Below, one piece after another: positions 1 to 12,011 of a stretch of DNA of 64,000 nt. The stretch lies in the NCBI GenBank assembly GCA_014898415.1, contig RCTD01000002.1, positions 1,302,001 to 1,366,000 on the forward strand, in the 5' to 3' direction. The DNA is from Stromatinia cepivora (Eukaryota; Ascomycota; Leotiomycetes; Helotiales; Sclerotiniaceae). Within the stretch, counting starts at the first letter, position 1. Every line of letters begins with the position of its first letter. Under the pieces are notes generated by a model, which made no database searches, had not been told where the DNA came from, and saw only the letters and a list, made by a program, of their open reading frames with translations. Both the position numbers and the translations under genes were made by a program.

Positions 1-1409
1 TGTGTGTCTGTGGATGGATGGATATATTCTTTTCAGAAGAGAAAATAAAAATGGGTTTCTACCCAAGTGCCTATTCCATCACCATAACCATACTCTCTTG
101 GCTACGACCCTCTCACGTATACCTAAAGCTCGCAAATATGACCCAGCGGAATAACAAAGGTCTCTCTACTATCACCATCTACTCTCTTCACTGATGCCTC
201 TTTTGTGTTCTTGTCATATACATATCCATTCCCTCAAATTCGATGTTTCTCTCATGATCTACCGCTGCGATACACTAGGTTCTAAATCTCTCTTGTTGCG
301 TCAGCATGACTGCAATCGATGCTAATGAGATATTTAGTTCGATAATATTTCGTCAAGAGAAAGATATCGAAAGGGGGTGTCGTTGGGATTTGAAATAATG
401 ATAAGCAGTAGTGGCAGAAACAATAAGTTGAATGCGCAGCACTCTGTCTGCAAAGTCGATTTTGGATATGTTTTGCGATTAAATGGCTTTGGAATTCGTT
501 TGTGTTGATGGAGGTCTAGGGTTGGAAAGTTTTTATGTGGCTGTAAGGAATAGCTTGGGTAGGCAGAATGTCGCTATTGTTGCTGGTAAAGCAAAAGACG
601 AGACTGAATATATACAAATGTGTGAGTATTACTATGGTCGTGATGGATGAGGTTGCTCACTATTCTTTTGGATCGCTGATCTACATACATGTCATGCAAG
701 CCACTATGCAAGCCACCATACAAGCCACTCACTGTGTAGTGGTGTTATTTCCAAATGCCTTCCAATCAGCCTATTATACCGCCATACCTGCTATCTAACC
801 ACCATTAATCCAATACGATAACACAACTTTATATATCTCTCCAGCCTTCAACAGCGACTTTAATGCAGAACACAAAACACGAATTTTGTGCACTCTCAGG
901 ACCGAGATGTCTATCTTGCAGTACATGCCATCAGATTTTCACATTGACTTCAGTCAGTACCCCGAGGATATATGTCTTCAGATCAGGATCAGGATCAGCA
1001 CTGGTGATCTTTTCATCATTAAGGCAGCACATAATATGCCATTCGTTTATGGAGTATTCCCCAGTCGCTGTAATAATAAGGCGATAAGCGCTGTTTTGCG
1101 TAGGTTGTGGTCTGGTGCGAGAAAAATGTCGGTGAGGAGAATTGTGATGGGTATATTGGAATCCACGGCACAGAGCTTGAGATTTGTTTAAAGAAAAAAC
1201 GGTTGTTGAAGAGGCAGGGGGCGTGATGACGATTTTTTGGGTTGATAGCGTCCATTTCGTAGGTTTTTGTTGATAGACTCATTCTCGGGAATTATATGTC
1301 GAAGATGAGTGCTTTGTTAACTTGGGCGAATAAGCGACTGCGATGCCGCATGGAAATAGGCTTCAGATCTTCCAACGACTTTGGAACTTGTGCCTGAGAA
1401 CAGTTATTG
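1..1409. other. Gene-free left edge
   Basis: No reading frame here has the composition of a fungal protein, and the short open frames are scattered on both strands. The stretch begins with a short TGTGTG/GGATGGAT simple repeat and holds a three-copy CAAGCCAC-type repeat near 695-730. It may contain the promoter or unrecognised 5' exons of the small gene that follows. Confidence 0.4.
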
Positions 1410-1898
1410 ATGAATCAAGAATCGTGTACACTGGCTTACTTTGAACATGACGCATCGTATAGTTTCGCAGGTCTTCAATGTGTCAGGCACAGTATCTGGG
1501 GCGAAACGGTTAGTCCAGGTATCTGCTATGTGGTCAAATATCCCACCGACCCTGATTCTGATCGGGTGTACCTCGTGAATAGGACTCGCCGTTATTTGCA
1601 TCAGCAAGATCATAGGTGCCATATAACCACCTCGGAAGTCGAAATAGAAAAAGCTCTTATTAGGGACATTGTCGCCGAGTGCGGTGATAGATACGAGGCC
1701 ATTTCCCTCATTGGAAAGGACTATCTGCGCGACAAAAAACCCAGTTACTATGACCCCATTGTAACAGGATGGGCCTATCAGTGGTGGAGAGAACATGACA
1801 CTATTGAAGAACGCGAAGAGGAAGAAGAGCGTAAAGCAAAGCAATTTGGATACTTTTTTGGCAATATTCGGGGGAGACTTGATGCCATAGAGTGGTAA
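1410..1898 (+). CDS. Hypothetical protein, 162 aa, possibly a 3' fragment
   Basis: An uninterrupted frame from the ATG at 1410 encodes 162 residues. I do not recognise the family. The N-terminal two thirds is mixed and mildly basic. The last third has an acidic, helix-forming run of Glu/Arg (around residues 130-145) and ends in a Trp. The plus-strand frame is preferred over a longer minus-strand frame (1404-2015) because its composition is charged and protein-like, while the opposite strand is hydrophobic throughout without organised membrane segments. No signal peptide is seen. A CAG lies just upstream of the ATG, so the annotated start could instead be inside an internal exon of a longer gene. 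Nothing nearby suggests a role. Confidence 0.4.
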   Translation: MNQESCTLAYFEHDASYSFAGLQCVRHSIWGETVSPGICYVVKYPTDPDSDRVYLVNRTRRYLHQQDHRCHITTSEVEIEKALIRDIVAECGDRYEAISLIGKDYLRDKKPSYYDPIVTGWAYQWWREHDTIEEREEEEERKAKQFGYFFGNIRGRLDAIEW

Positions 1899-2661
1899 AA
1901 GAATCACATGAACCCAGATAAACACCCCTCTCAGCCATACATCACTAGAGAGGAAGATACCACATGGTAGTGTAAGTAAAGGACGGGTACTCCCTTTGCT
2001 TCTCATACCTGACATGAGCTAACTAAATCAGTACCAGTCTACAACGGAGCCCAACATAGCTTTGAGGTGGTAGTGGGGGATGTTGAGGATCTCTTCTTCT
2101 CACAATCATATTTCTTTTGTCAAGTCTTTATCGTTGCTTTCGAAGTACTTTTACATCTGATGTAATTGGCTTCCACTTTGTACATCGTTGGTTTTAGGAT
2201 TCAGTGCTTGGACTAGATTCTCGCATTGGATTCCGTTGAATTTGGGGCAGCTTCTGAATGTTTGACTTGAATTTGGACATTGGGGAAGGAACGTCAATTT
2301 CTGATCTAGGTTAGACAATGGGGCAGAATTCGTTGTTTGAATGAGATTTGGATGTTGCGCGGTAATGTTCAACTGAGTTTGAACATACAGATGCTGCATA
2401 TTTCATTCTTTCATCTGCAGTTAAACATTAGGGTGGAAAAGTAACACGAATTGATTTAATATAAAATCATATCGAATAAAAAATCTGCCCTCCTTATCTG
2501 TCTTCTCAGTTATAAACGTAGACTACATTGAAATGGGTAAAAACCATTAACAACCTTTACTATGGAAAGATGCAAACCAGAGTCGTTCATACTTGTTTCT
2601 TCATCCAGATGCATTTTGATAGGAATAGCGAAACATTTCCACGGGAGTTTCGAAGTCCCCG
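1899..2661. other. Intergenic, no gene seen
   Basis: Between the two small flanking genes I see only short open frames of low-complexity Asn/Gln/Pro/Ser type. Around 2160-2400 there are loosely repeated blocks based on TTTGGAxxTTG, giving a weak repetitive texture. No RNA gene or splice-linked coding segment was found. Confidence 0.4.
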
Positions 2662-3415
2662 CTAACAATCTGATAGACAATATCCCAGTGGAAGCTGAAA
2701 AGCATTTTGGTTAGCACTGGACAATTGTTTTAAGATAGAAATAATGATAAAGTCTCACTCACCTGTTGAGGTTGGCATAACGAAGCATCCTCCGGACAAG
2801 TTGCGTCTACTGGGATCAGAATTCGAGCGTCGTTCCATGTTGGTGATGCCCAGCTTGGTGCCCATGTTTTATGGAGGGCAAACTCATCAGTACAATTCAT
2901 ATTTCACGTTTTCTGGGCTACGAGCCACTTAAAACAATGAGTAAGAGAGCCTCTCCTTGATTCTTGGTAGGAACAACCATGTTCAAGTAGACATACGTGA
3001 CATTTGTAGCACCATAACTCGGTAAGCACGTGATTGTCATTTTGTACCCAGCTTCATTCTTAAATGCTGCGTCGTTAGCAGCATCAAGTCCAGGGGCACA
3101 TAAAGAATCTGTACTCGGATATGTGCCGCTGTGGGCAGGCGAAGAATCTGTGTTACCAAAACCAGCAAAATGGAGAGTGTAATTTGTTTCGATGACAGAA
3201 TTTGACGTTTTGATGCTGTTATACGCACAACAGAAGGAAGTATATGGTGTTGGCTTGCTTAAAACAGTCACTAGACTCTTTTTGGTAGTACGAATGGAGA
3301 GGCCTTGAAAGTTTGTGGGAGTAGGGGTGATCTTTGCTGGAGGAACACCAGGCTGAGCAACTGTCGTTGCCGAAAGAACGGATGGGGAGAATAGCAGAGT
3401 TGAATGGATAAACAT
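2662..3415 (-). CDS. Small secreted Cys-containing protein, multi-exon
   Basis: From the ATG at 3415 the protein opens with a hydrophobic leader ending in an Ala/Thr region, a plausible signal peptide of about 17-20 residues. A Pro/Thr-rich segment follows, then a domain with a Cys-Cys pair and further cysteines. The family is not recognised. The 3' end is built from smaller exons. An intron at 2695-2762 has a clear GTGAGT donor, a GCTAAC branch and a CAG acceptor, and joins a frame ending at 2662. A second intron lies between about 2996 and 2845; its donor is probably the GTATGT at 2996, but the acceptor is uncertain. Without splicing the frame runs to a stop at 2918. It resembles secreted proteins of unknown function in plant-associated fungi; an effector role would be speculation. 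Confidence 0.45.
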
Positions 3416-4185
3416 GATTTTGATGATTGAGATGGAGAATTTACCAAATCTAATTGTTGTAGCTAAAGAAAATTGAGTGTAAATAAGCATAAGACGAAGG
3501 TTATATATATCTGCGGTCCTCAGCAGACATGTCCCATATCAGAAATTTCGAAAACAAGCGCCCTCAACATTTCAGTACGTAGCCTCCGAGCTGACTGGTG
3601 CTTAATTAGATTAGTGCAAGGTTGTGTTAGTGTAAAATGGTATGTCAATCTTTGAAGCCACGGGCGGCAATCTACTAACCGCTCGAAGCAACAAGGAATG
3701 AATTTCAGAAAACGCTAACATATCATTTTATGCCCATTTTGGAAATCGGAAGAAGTACCAATCACGTCAATTTCAGTTAACCACAACAATGAGCGGTTAT
3801 ATCAACACAGTTTTGACATAAAATTTTGACGCTGAATCTTCATTTCTTTGTAACTTTAAAAGTGTCAAGGCTTGCTTGGCTTAGGAGACACACCATAGTT
3901 GTCGTACAACAAAATTACATGGCAATTGTAGTAACTGAAAATGATTTCAGGAATCCTTTTTCTTCACTTTCCCCTCTTACTCTGGATTTCTAGACGACTA
4001 ATATGCTCTCAAAGCTATTCATTCTTCTTCAACGGCACCTCAAGGAGGTATGTATCCTTATTGACTGCTATACAGTATTGACTCAACCAACCCGTTGAGT
4101 TCGAAGGGTGGCTCCCGATCACTGTACTGGCTTCATACGCCCAAACAGAATTTGAGTAATCATTACTACAAGTTGGAAGTAACTG
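3416..4185. other. Intergenic, AT-rich
   Basis: No coding segment of convincing composition was found on either strand. The stretch would contain the promoter of the secreted-protein gene on its left, which is transcribed leftward, and the 3' side of the hypothetical gene on its right. Confidence 0.35.
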
Positions 4186-4980
4186 TTATGCCCGCGTTAT
4201 GCTACCGTTGGGGGAAGGTTTTTGGAGACTTGTTGTCAAAGTATGGGAAGGACTTGGGGATTTGTACGTCATATCTGAGCAGATAGATATAGTACCGTTT
4301 TTATCTCTATCAACAGTCTGTTCGATATATGCGACAGCACCCATAAAAATGTATCGCCATTGCTTCATTCTTGTTTCGTCGGACCGGAAGAGAGCATAAA
4401 ATGAGACTAGTGCCATCCGCAACTCCCAATGTGTGAATGGTGGTGCTATAAGCTCTTTTTTGGTCGTCAACAACTCACTGAATATATCTGCCAGGCAATA
4501 TTCACTTGACTCCAGGCTTTCGATGAGGCTAAAGGATCATTACCAATAATTGGGGGCTGGCAAATAGCATTTTTAAGAAATGATGGCGACCCTAACCATA
4601 ACACCCTTGGAAACTGTCTCAGGAGGCACAGCCGTTGCATCATGATCGAATTCATGCGCAACATGAGAGTCATTCTCATTCTCACAGGGTACAGGAAACG
4701 AGTTATCACTTCGACCTACAAAAATCAGGAAGAAATTGAATGAGAAGTACTCATTGACTCGACCGTGTAACGGCACCAAGAGTTGTCTCGATCTCAGCCA
4801 CTCAGACACAATAACTTTATATGCATGAGTATCGATTTTCCTGCCAGATCAACGAGGATGTGAAGAAAAATGATTCGGGGAATTTTTATTGATGACTTCT
4901 GTTGATGGCGGACTAGTTCTCCACAGGAGTGGGGCTGGTGGGTGTCAAATGGTGGGGTTGAGAGATATTTCATCATACCT
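4186..4980 (-). CDS. Unresolved multi-exon hypothetical gene
   Basis: Several short minus-strand open segments join at splice-like signals into one protein-like chain. The first runs from an ATG at 4976. Next is a segment containing HAYKVIVSEWL (about 4825-4740). Then comes an acidic stretch to about 4600, and an exon opening after a TTTAG acceptor near 4528 that reads to the stop at 4186. This last exon contains HWELRMALVSFYALFRSDET and looks genuinely coding. The intron near 4528-4600 has a reasonable TAATGA branch region. The joins near 4760 and 4835 are weak: one candidate intron would be only about 36 bp. The family is not recognised. It may be an intact gene that I cannot splice correctly, or a decaying copy. 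Confidence 0.35.
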
Positions 4981-5170
4981 CTCCACCTTGAGGGGTGATA
5001 GTGATTGATAGCTTGCCACTACCAAATCAGTACTAATTCTTCCCCTCCCCCACGTTAAAGATGCCACGTCTTGTTGAAGTTTGTTCTTATTCCTTCAATT
5101 CATAGCCATCAATAAAAAGGTACCAACAACATAACCAACAAACATACCAACATAATCAAACAAGAACGCA

Positions 5171-6294
5171 ATGGCAGACACAAGATTTAAGCTCAATACT
5201 GGGGCCGAGATTCCAGCTTTAGGACTCGGTACATGGCAATCTGAGCCAGGCGAAGTTACGAAAGCCGTCTCTTACGCATTGTCAGTTGGATATAAGCATA
5301 TTGATTGCGGTATTTCCTCCTTATGAATGTGATTTTTGGGGAATCAATCGCTAATAGAACTGCGCAGCATATGTTTACGGAAACGAAGATGAAGTAGGAC
5401 AAGGTCTCAAGGAGGCTTTCGCATCCGGAATTAAGAGAGAAGATATCTTCATTACCACGAAATTATGGTGCACATATCATACACGGGTTGAGGAGGCTCT
5501 CGATAAGAGTTTAAAGAGCTTGGGTTTGGACTATGTCGATTTATATTTGATGCATTGGCCCGTTCCCATGAATCCAAATGGTTAGAATATTCCCCTCGCC
5601 AACATCACCCCTTCATTTTCCTCGGGTAATAAATTCTAATACTTCAGTTCCCAGGAAACCACGAAAAGTTCCCCAAACATCCTGATGGCTCCCGCGATCT
5701 TCAAACAGAATGGTCCCACACTCAAACATGGCAGGAACTCGAGAAAGTCTCCAAAACCGGCAAGACCAAGGCCATTGGAGTTTCGAATTACAGTGTGAAA
5801 AATTTGGAAGAATTATTCTCAAAAGCTACCATTACTCCAGCCGTCAACCAAATTGAAAATCATCCTTCGTTACCACAACAAGAGATCTACGATTTGTGCA
5901 AGGCAAAGGGAATTCACATCACAGCTTACAGCCCTCTTGGAAGTACTGGAAGCCCATTGTTCACTGCTGCCCCAATCGTGGAGGTTGCGAAGAAGAGGGA
6001 TGTACCACCAGCTTCAATTTTGCTCAGCTACCATGGTAAAATCTCCTCTCAAATACAGTCTTTTATTGGTGCGAGGTATGCTAACAAACAATAGTCGCTC
6101 GAGGAAGTTCGGTTCTCGCAAAGTCCGTCACTCCTGATAGAATAAAGGCAAACATGAACATCGTGAAGTTGGATGATGCGGACATGAAGATTCTAAATGA
6201 TTACTCAGATGATTTGAAGAAGAACGGGAAACTTATGCGATATGTATTCCCAGCATTTGGCGTTGACTTGGGATTCCCGGATAGGAAGCCTTAA
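5171..6294 (+). CDS. Aldo-keto reductase, 310 aa
   Basis: A cytosolic NADPH-dependent aldo-keto reductase that would reduce aldehydes or ketoses to alcohols; the closest functional group by appearance is fungal glycerol/xylose reductase-like AKRs. Three introns (5310-5367, 5581-5654, 6036-6094, the last with CTAAC) give exons summing to 933 bp. The catalytic tetrad is visible as Asp45, Tyr50, Lys78 and His109. The family's ALGLGTW start, LMHWPVP strand, AIGVSNYS segment and NQIENHP motif are all present in order. Length is normal for the family. The start is the first ATG in frame, preceded by an A-rich leader. For the second intron, the downstream of two nearby CAGs (ending 5654) is required to keep frame. 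The exact substrate cannot be read from sequence. Confidence 0.93.
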
Positions 6295-8507
6295 TGGACG
6301 AAACTGAGCCAGTGTCGAGAAAGTTTTCTTATGGTATGGGTTCGATAGAAGAAAAATATCGATCCGTTAATCGAGATTGTAAAGCTTAGATATGCAGTAT
6401 ATAGAGACTAGAATATAATGGACACCAATTGGCAAGCTGAAATATGAAACTCACCAGGTCCAAACCCACGTCTCCACCGAACATTGTGCAGTACAGTCAA
6501 GACTCATACACCGAAGTATTTTCTCCAGACAGCACGGCTTACAATTCTTCTTTTTCTTTTCATCGTACACCTCTTTACAAGCCACCGTCGTCTTTCCTCT
6601 TTCCACAAGCAGCCAGCGATGTCTCTGCTACCATTTACTTGCTTGGTCTCCACGACCCATGAAAACGTGCCGTTTAAGCCAAGTTCAAACCCTTAGTCTC
6701 AGTGTTGTTGGTGAACGTATCGCCGGCATTGGCATGGGATGACCAATTTTGGGAGACGGAATTTCCTACATTGAGTCCTCGCCATGGCTGGACATGGGAC
6801 ACGGTTTCTGCGTTCGAGTTTGTTCTTGTCGATGCTCTGTCGCGGAAGCCGACGAGACACAAAATACTAGCCATCACTCCATAAAAAAACAGGTCAAAAA
6901 TTAGTTTACCATCGAATATCTTCATAAAGAAGAGAATGGATATTGATCTACCAAAATATCTGGAAAGCCTAACAGGGAAGAAGTAATTTCGATGCCTAGA
7001 ATATAGATGGCTCGAGTACTTGGATGGAGAACCACCTAATACATAAAACGGTTCTGGTGTAGCGGAACATTTTTGATAGGATTCATAAAGGATTCATCGG
7101 GTCGGTTTCTCATGAGGACAAAGTGGGGTGGGAGATGAGATTTGGGAGGCTGAGTTATTGGTAGTGGGTTGATTTGGTGGTCACGACATTATTTAGGAAT
7201 GAACTGAGTTCATGGGAGTACAGTGCGTCCGGATCTTGAGGGTAGTTGGAGATAGATCGGTGAAGTGGTGGTGGGAAGTGCTTCTGCCTGAATAGTGTTT
7301 TCCTGCTCAAGAGGTTGTCATAGCCATCATAGCTACTTCCAGTGTTGTACCGAAACTAATATCATTATGAAAAGAGCCAATGATGAAACAAATCTTGGCG
7401 AAATAAGATGTCTTTGCAAAAATCTTAGACAACTGTTGGAGTATCAGTTGCTCCGCTCGGGTTCCGGGGAGTTGTGCAAACAAATGGAGAAGTTTTGAAG
7501 ATGTACTGCCAAGCAGCAACACGGTAAGTCGGTTTACTTGCATAATTACTATAGGTAACACACGACAGACTGCATACGGCCAAGTTAACACATTTTTAAT
7601 CAGTGGCACCATTCATGTTCGTACAAGGCGCAGAAATAAATGCATGTATTTCACGTGATGCATAGAACCACCAAACGACCTTAACAACCCCGCAGAGTCA
7701 GCCTGACGAAAAGTCTAACGGTCAGCTGTAGCTTGCTGCAGGAAACAATCCTGAAACCCAAACAGTGGACAAAATAGTTGAGGTTCGGGAAGCAGCTTGG
7801 AGATATTCTAGAAATCACAGCGTCTTTTCTATGCTGGGAAGAACCGGGAATCGAATCCTTTATCGCGTGGACTAAAGGTGGAGAAGTGCCAAGATAATGG
7901 AGTGTCGTACAAACCTAAGAATAAGCTTCTTGACAACACTGTGGGGTCCCGTCAATTATCAAGCATTTTTCACGTCAGTCGAACAAGCAAAGCTTTTCGG
8001 AATATAGAAGCTCCACAAATTTGTCCAGTAGATAATTCTACCTAGTGAGCAGTGAGATCTTTGGTGTTTTTGCGTGGAACGCTGGTCGTTTATATAGTCG
8101 CTAGGTTGGCCTGTGAATTCTTGATGGGTTGAGGCTGTGCTAGATATGATTCATCAGTTTGCTGATGCGTTGTCTCAGCGAGTTCTTCTGGATGCAGAAC
8201 AAATGTACGATGGTTATGGGTACCACATGGTTTGGAAGGGGTTATTGGATGGATGGGAAAACATTCGAATGACGAATACTTAGTGCAGGTAGGTGGCTGT
8301 TGGTTAAGCTTGAGGTAGGTATTGTTTGGGATGCGGGGCTTGTCGTACACAGCCGTGGTTCACTTTCTCTTGCTTCAACGTCTTTTTATTGCTGATCGTC
8401 TTATATATATTTAGGACTTTCTTCATTTGTTTCATTCGGGGTGTTCTTTACAAGCTCCATGTATTTTCTTATCTTTAAATATAGATGTATATCAGTTACT
8501 GATCATC
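6295..8507. other. Intergenic, about 2.2 kb without a confident gene
   Basis: Short open frames occur on both strands. The best is on the minus strand at 6674-6925, with a hydrophobic start and a polar tail, but it lacks supporting splice structure. The rest is AT-rich with no recognisable RNA gene. A segment near 7830-7880 has a T-loop-like GATTCGATTCCC on the minus strand, but no acceptor stem or D arm. Confidence 0.4.
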
Positions 8508-9486
8508 ATGGCGAGTGAACATCCTTATGCTCCTTGGAGGAGATTGATCTTGGTACCTTGCTGGATCATCCAACTTCTGCTTTCAGGCTTTACTTTGGTA
8601 ATAATTGCCGTGGTTGTTGCTCAGTTCATGCGCGATGGTTTCGATGATGACCATGATGATTATAACGGTGATTTTAAAACAAGTTTTGGGTAAATATATC
8701 TATTTTGAAGATTGCTTTCTGGCATGGGTACTGACGGAATTTTGACAGTATCGGATGGTTTTACATTATATTCTCCGGCGTGTACATCATCCTTACTATC
8801 ACAGAAATTGTGCTCATGTTGAGACATAAATTGAAGCCCATTGTTTTCCTCAATATCAATGTCTTCAAAAGTACATCTTGGACGGTCTTATTCGTCGTCA
8901 GCTGTTGGAACGCTTTCGGTCTTTTCAAGAAGATGATGCCGAGTATCGTTGGCTTGATTGTCCATATCATATTACTGTATGTCCATTTTGCCATTCACTG
9001 GCCTATATATCGAGCACTCACTAACCAATCCTCTACAGACTGGCTTTCTACATCCCCCTAGCATATGGCTCCATAATCATCCGCCGCGGCCGTAAAGCTG
9101 CAAAATACGAGCCCGTCAACCTCAAACACGTCAGCTACGATTCCACTACCGAGCCATCCCCCGATACATTCCCCCCAGCCTACAAACCCTTTATTGCGAC
9201 AGAAGAAACCACCGATCTCGAAGCAAATGATCAAACCACTGGAAGACCTCGACGACTTAGTTACAATCATACAAGAGATACCAGGTTCGATTCATACAAA
9301 CAAACTCGAAGAAGTTTCTCGGATCCAACCGTCATGCAGAGTATGGTTGTTAGTCCTACAGAAGTCGATGCTTCGACGCTTTCTACTCGGAATAGGAGTG
9401 GTACGTGGAATTTGCCGATACCGCAGGTAGTAGTAAACGATTATGATGATCCTTTGGAGATGAATGGGAGGTATGAATTGAGATAG
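8508..9486 (+). CDS. Four-helix membrane protein with cytosolic tail, 285 aa
   Basis: A predicted integral membrane protein of unknown function. Exons 8508-8689, 8749-8976 and 9039-9486 sum to 858 bp, with introns at 8690-8748 and 8977-9038 (the latter with CTAAC). Four hydrophobic segments occupy roughly residues 13-40, 62-85, 95-118 and 125-147. The loop after helix 1 is rich in Asp (DGFDDDHDDYNGD), and a polar tail of about 130 residues follows that is rich in Ser/Thr/Arg and proline. This topology resembles fungal MARVEL-like four-helix proteins, but I cannot assign the family firmly. The start chosen is the ATG just before the basic segment that precedes helix 1; an upstream in-frame start exists at 8427. 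No cleavable signal peptide is evident. Confidence 0.8.
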
Positions 9487-10760
9487 AAAAAAGTGTTCTT
9501 GGTTGGGCGGCGTTTGGGAACATTCCGGGTAGAAATTTTGATGCTACGGGATTTGGCCTGCGGTTTTAGGTTTTATTTTTTGCCTCTATGTATATATTTC
9601 ATGGGTGCATCTGGGTCAAGATATTGGCGTTTTTGTGCAATCCCATCCAGGTCATCAGAGGGACTATAGATTATCATCCTTTACGAATTGAGATGCTAAG
9701 TGGCAATGCCTCACATCTATACTATACTTCCGTATCCATATTCATCGATAGTTGGCCACAAAAATGGCATATCAAATGCATGAAATACAATTTCTCATTT
9801 TCTCAACGTAGCCCAGAGTTACTTCTAGACTTACAAGCCCACGAAACGGTCATTCTCCAACTACAGCTCGATAATTGAGAATTCGGTATTCCAGCCCATT
9901 TCAAACATCAAAATTGTGAACTTCCATTGCCCCTTCATTTTCCTATGTAGGCGAACCCCACCAAAAGTTCCCAAAACATTTGCACGCTCCCAAACTCGCT
10001 ACCATGCAATGATACTAACAAACAAACTAAATTTTCATCCCAACGACCCTCCAGTTCATGATACGTGCTAAAATGCTGACACTAAATAAAACACGGCTGA
10101 CATTATCGATTTTCCGTTCAGGAGGAACTAAACACCCGAAAAAATGTACATTGGCGTCGCTGTAAATACAAAATAAATCACTACACCATAGCAAACCCGA
10201 AGATCATGTACCCCGCACTTGCGAGAGAATAAAGCATTATATATTTTGCGTACACTAGTCGATTTTCTCCAAGCAATTCTGCAAAAATGCAGAAAAATCA
10301 GTAATGATAGAAACTTCCTCAGCTCACTAGAACTCTAAAACGACCCGGGCGGATTTGGTGATAATACTATGGTAAGAAAAGTCCTTGCTCTTTACCTTTC
10401 TATTTCTTCAGAAATTGCAGAAGTAATTATATACCCCCACGGTGAAAAGAAAGTTCATTGGCGTTGATTTAATCAATCAGACATAAGCGCATCAACCCCA
10501 GACTACGAGGAAATTACATAAAGCCATCAATACAGCATGACATACACCATATTTCCCCCCAAACCGAATCTGGTGGGACGCTCGCGGCTCGAGTAGTAAA
10601 GATGTTTCGTCTGGTGGAAATAAGAATCTAGAGGTTGGCATATATTCTACCTCCGACGCAGATGAATTCGTAGAGCGGGAAATAGAATGGGAGAATCTTC
10701 AAAGCGTGGAACATATTAATGAATCGATCGATGAGGAGTCTAGGAGAGGAACTAAAATTG
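9487..10760. other. Intergenic, no gene seen
   Basis: Downstream of the membrane-protein gene the sequence is AT-rich with only short, unconvincing frames (for example 9588-9878). No RNA gene was recognised. It ends at the left arm of an inverted-repeat element. Confidence 0.4.
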
Positions 10761-10994
10761 AGAGTAATTACCGTATAAACTCACCAAATTCAATACACAC
10801 TAAACCCCTTTGAAATACGATTAATTATTATTTCCTATTTCCAAATAAAAGAATCGTCAAAGTGGATTGAAAATTTTCAGATAGTCAATTCATTTTCATA
10901 ATCCATCCAATGATTCCAATTATATATCTATAATCTTATTCCATAATAGGTAAAGTGTGTATTGAATCTGGTGAGTTTATACGGTAATTACTCT
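10761..10994. repeat. 234-bp inverted-repeat element, 41-bp arms
   Basis: The left arm (10761-10801) and right arm (10954-10994) are reverse complements at 40 of 41 positions, with one A/G difference. They enclose a 152-bp AT-rich core with no reading frame. This is the size and form of a miniature inverted-repeat transposable element or a long hairpin. No clear target-site duplication is seen immediately outside the arms, so transposon origin is inferred from symmetry alone. The element is in a gene-free region about 1 kb upstream of the next gene. Confidence 0.75.
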
Positions 10995-12011
10995 TTTTCT
11001 ACTGAGGGGTGCTCCGGGTCTTTATTGACCATGTTGAGATGTGTACGTACTGTAGGTAGAGGTAGAATAGGGGGGTTGGTGGGGTCGGGTGATATTTGGC
11101 GAAGGAGGTGATGCGGGTGATGCGGGTGAAGGGGATGGAGGGATTTAAGAACTAAGAGAGAGAAGAGCGGAGACTGAAGAAGGGAAAGGGAGGAAGGGCG
11201 GGGTTTGGCATATGGAAGTAGGGATATATTTGTTCTGATGAGGGTCTCTAGGAATACGCGAAGGAGGTTGGGGATTTGCGGATTTGCGGTGCAGGGAGAA
11301 CAGGAGGGGAACGATAATGGAAATTTGACTCTGCTGATGCGGATTCATGAGGGTAGGGAATTGGAGTTTAGAACCTTCGAGGATGGTCAGAGATTGTGTC
11401 CAAGTAAGGACTGTTGAAAAGAAAAATCTTCACATTTGCCATCGCGATAAGATATTGATTGACGATGGACGACCTGCGATAAGGTCAGAAAAGCACTCGT
11501 ACTCCAATTCAAAGATCAAAAAGATTCAAATAACCAAATGACAAGATAGTGAGTGTAACATACATCCTAATTGAAGCACTGAAGCACTGAAGCACTGATG
11601 CACCTGCAGCTCTCCTTGCAGGAAGCGAGACAAAAAATCCCACCCAACGCCTGCTAATGCCCAATTGGCCCCATTTTCGTACATTAGTGCCATTGAAACG
11701 TATCTCCATTCAATTGATCAATATGGAAAAATGGCTGGAAATTACCTTGAACATCACACATAAAACGTGTTTTGATAGGTACTCTGAGTTACCATGTATT
11801 GTCATTTGTGAGGCGAAATAGACGCTTTCCCAGCCACCTTTTCGCTCAGACCCTGTCCGAAAAACTTCACGGCAGCGACCAATACCAACATCCAGCCATC
11901 TTTTTCAACCTGCCACTTTTTTAACTAATAGATACTTTCTCCGCGCACAAACCTTGGTGATGCATTCCTTAATTAAGGGCTTATGTTATTATTGGTGGAG
12001 TTGCTTACAAG
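10995..12011. other. Intergenic with short tandem repeat
   Basis: This is upstream sequence of the large membrane-protein gene. It contains a G/A-rich strand-asymmetric stretch (11040-11350) and a three-copy GAAGCACT repeat near 11573-11600. No supported coding region was found. Confidence 0.4.

Noticed and set aside
1404..2015. 203-codon minus-strand frame
   Set aside because: Overlaps a shorter plus-strand frame of more protein-like charge pattern. The minus frame is a run of hydrophobic residues without organised helices.
6674..6925. Small minus-strand frame with hydrophobic start
   Set aside because: Could be a small membrane peptide, but has no splice support, family match or conserved motif visible.
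7830..7885. tRNA-like T-loop (GATTCGATTCCC) on the minus strand
   Set aside because: No matching acceptor stem, D arm or seven-base anticodon loop could be formed around it, so it is not called as a tRNA.
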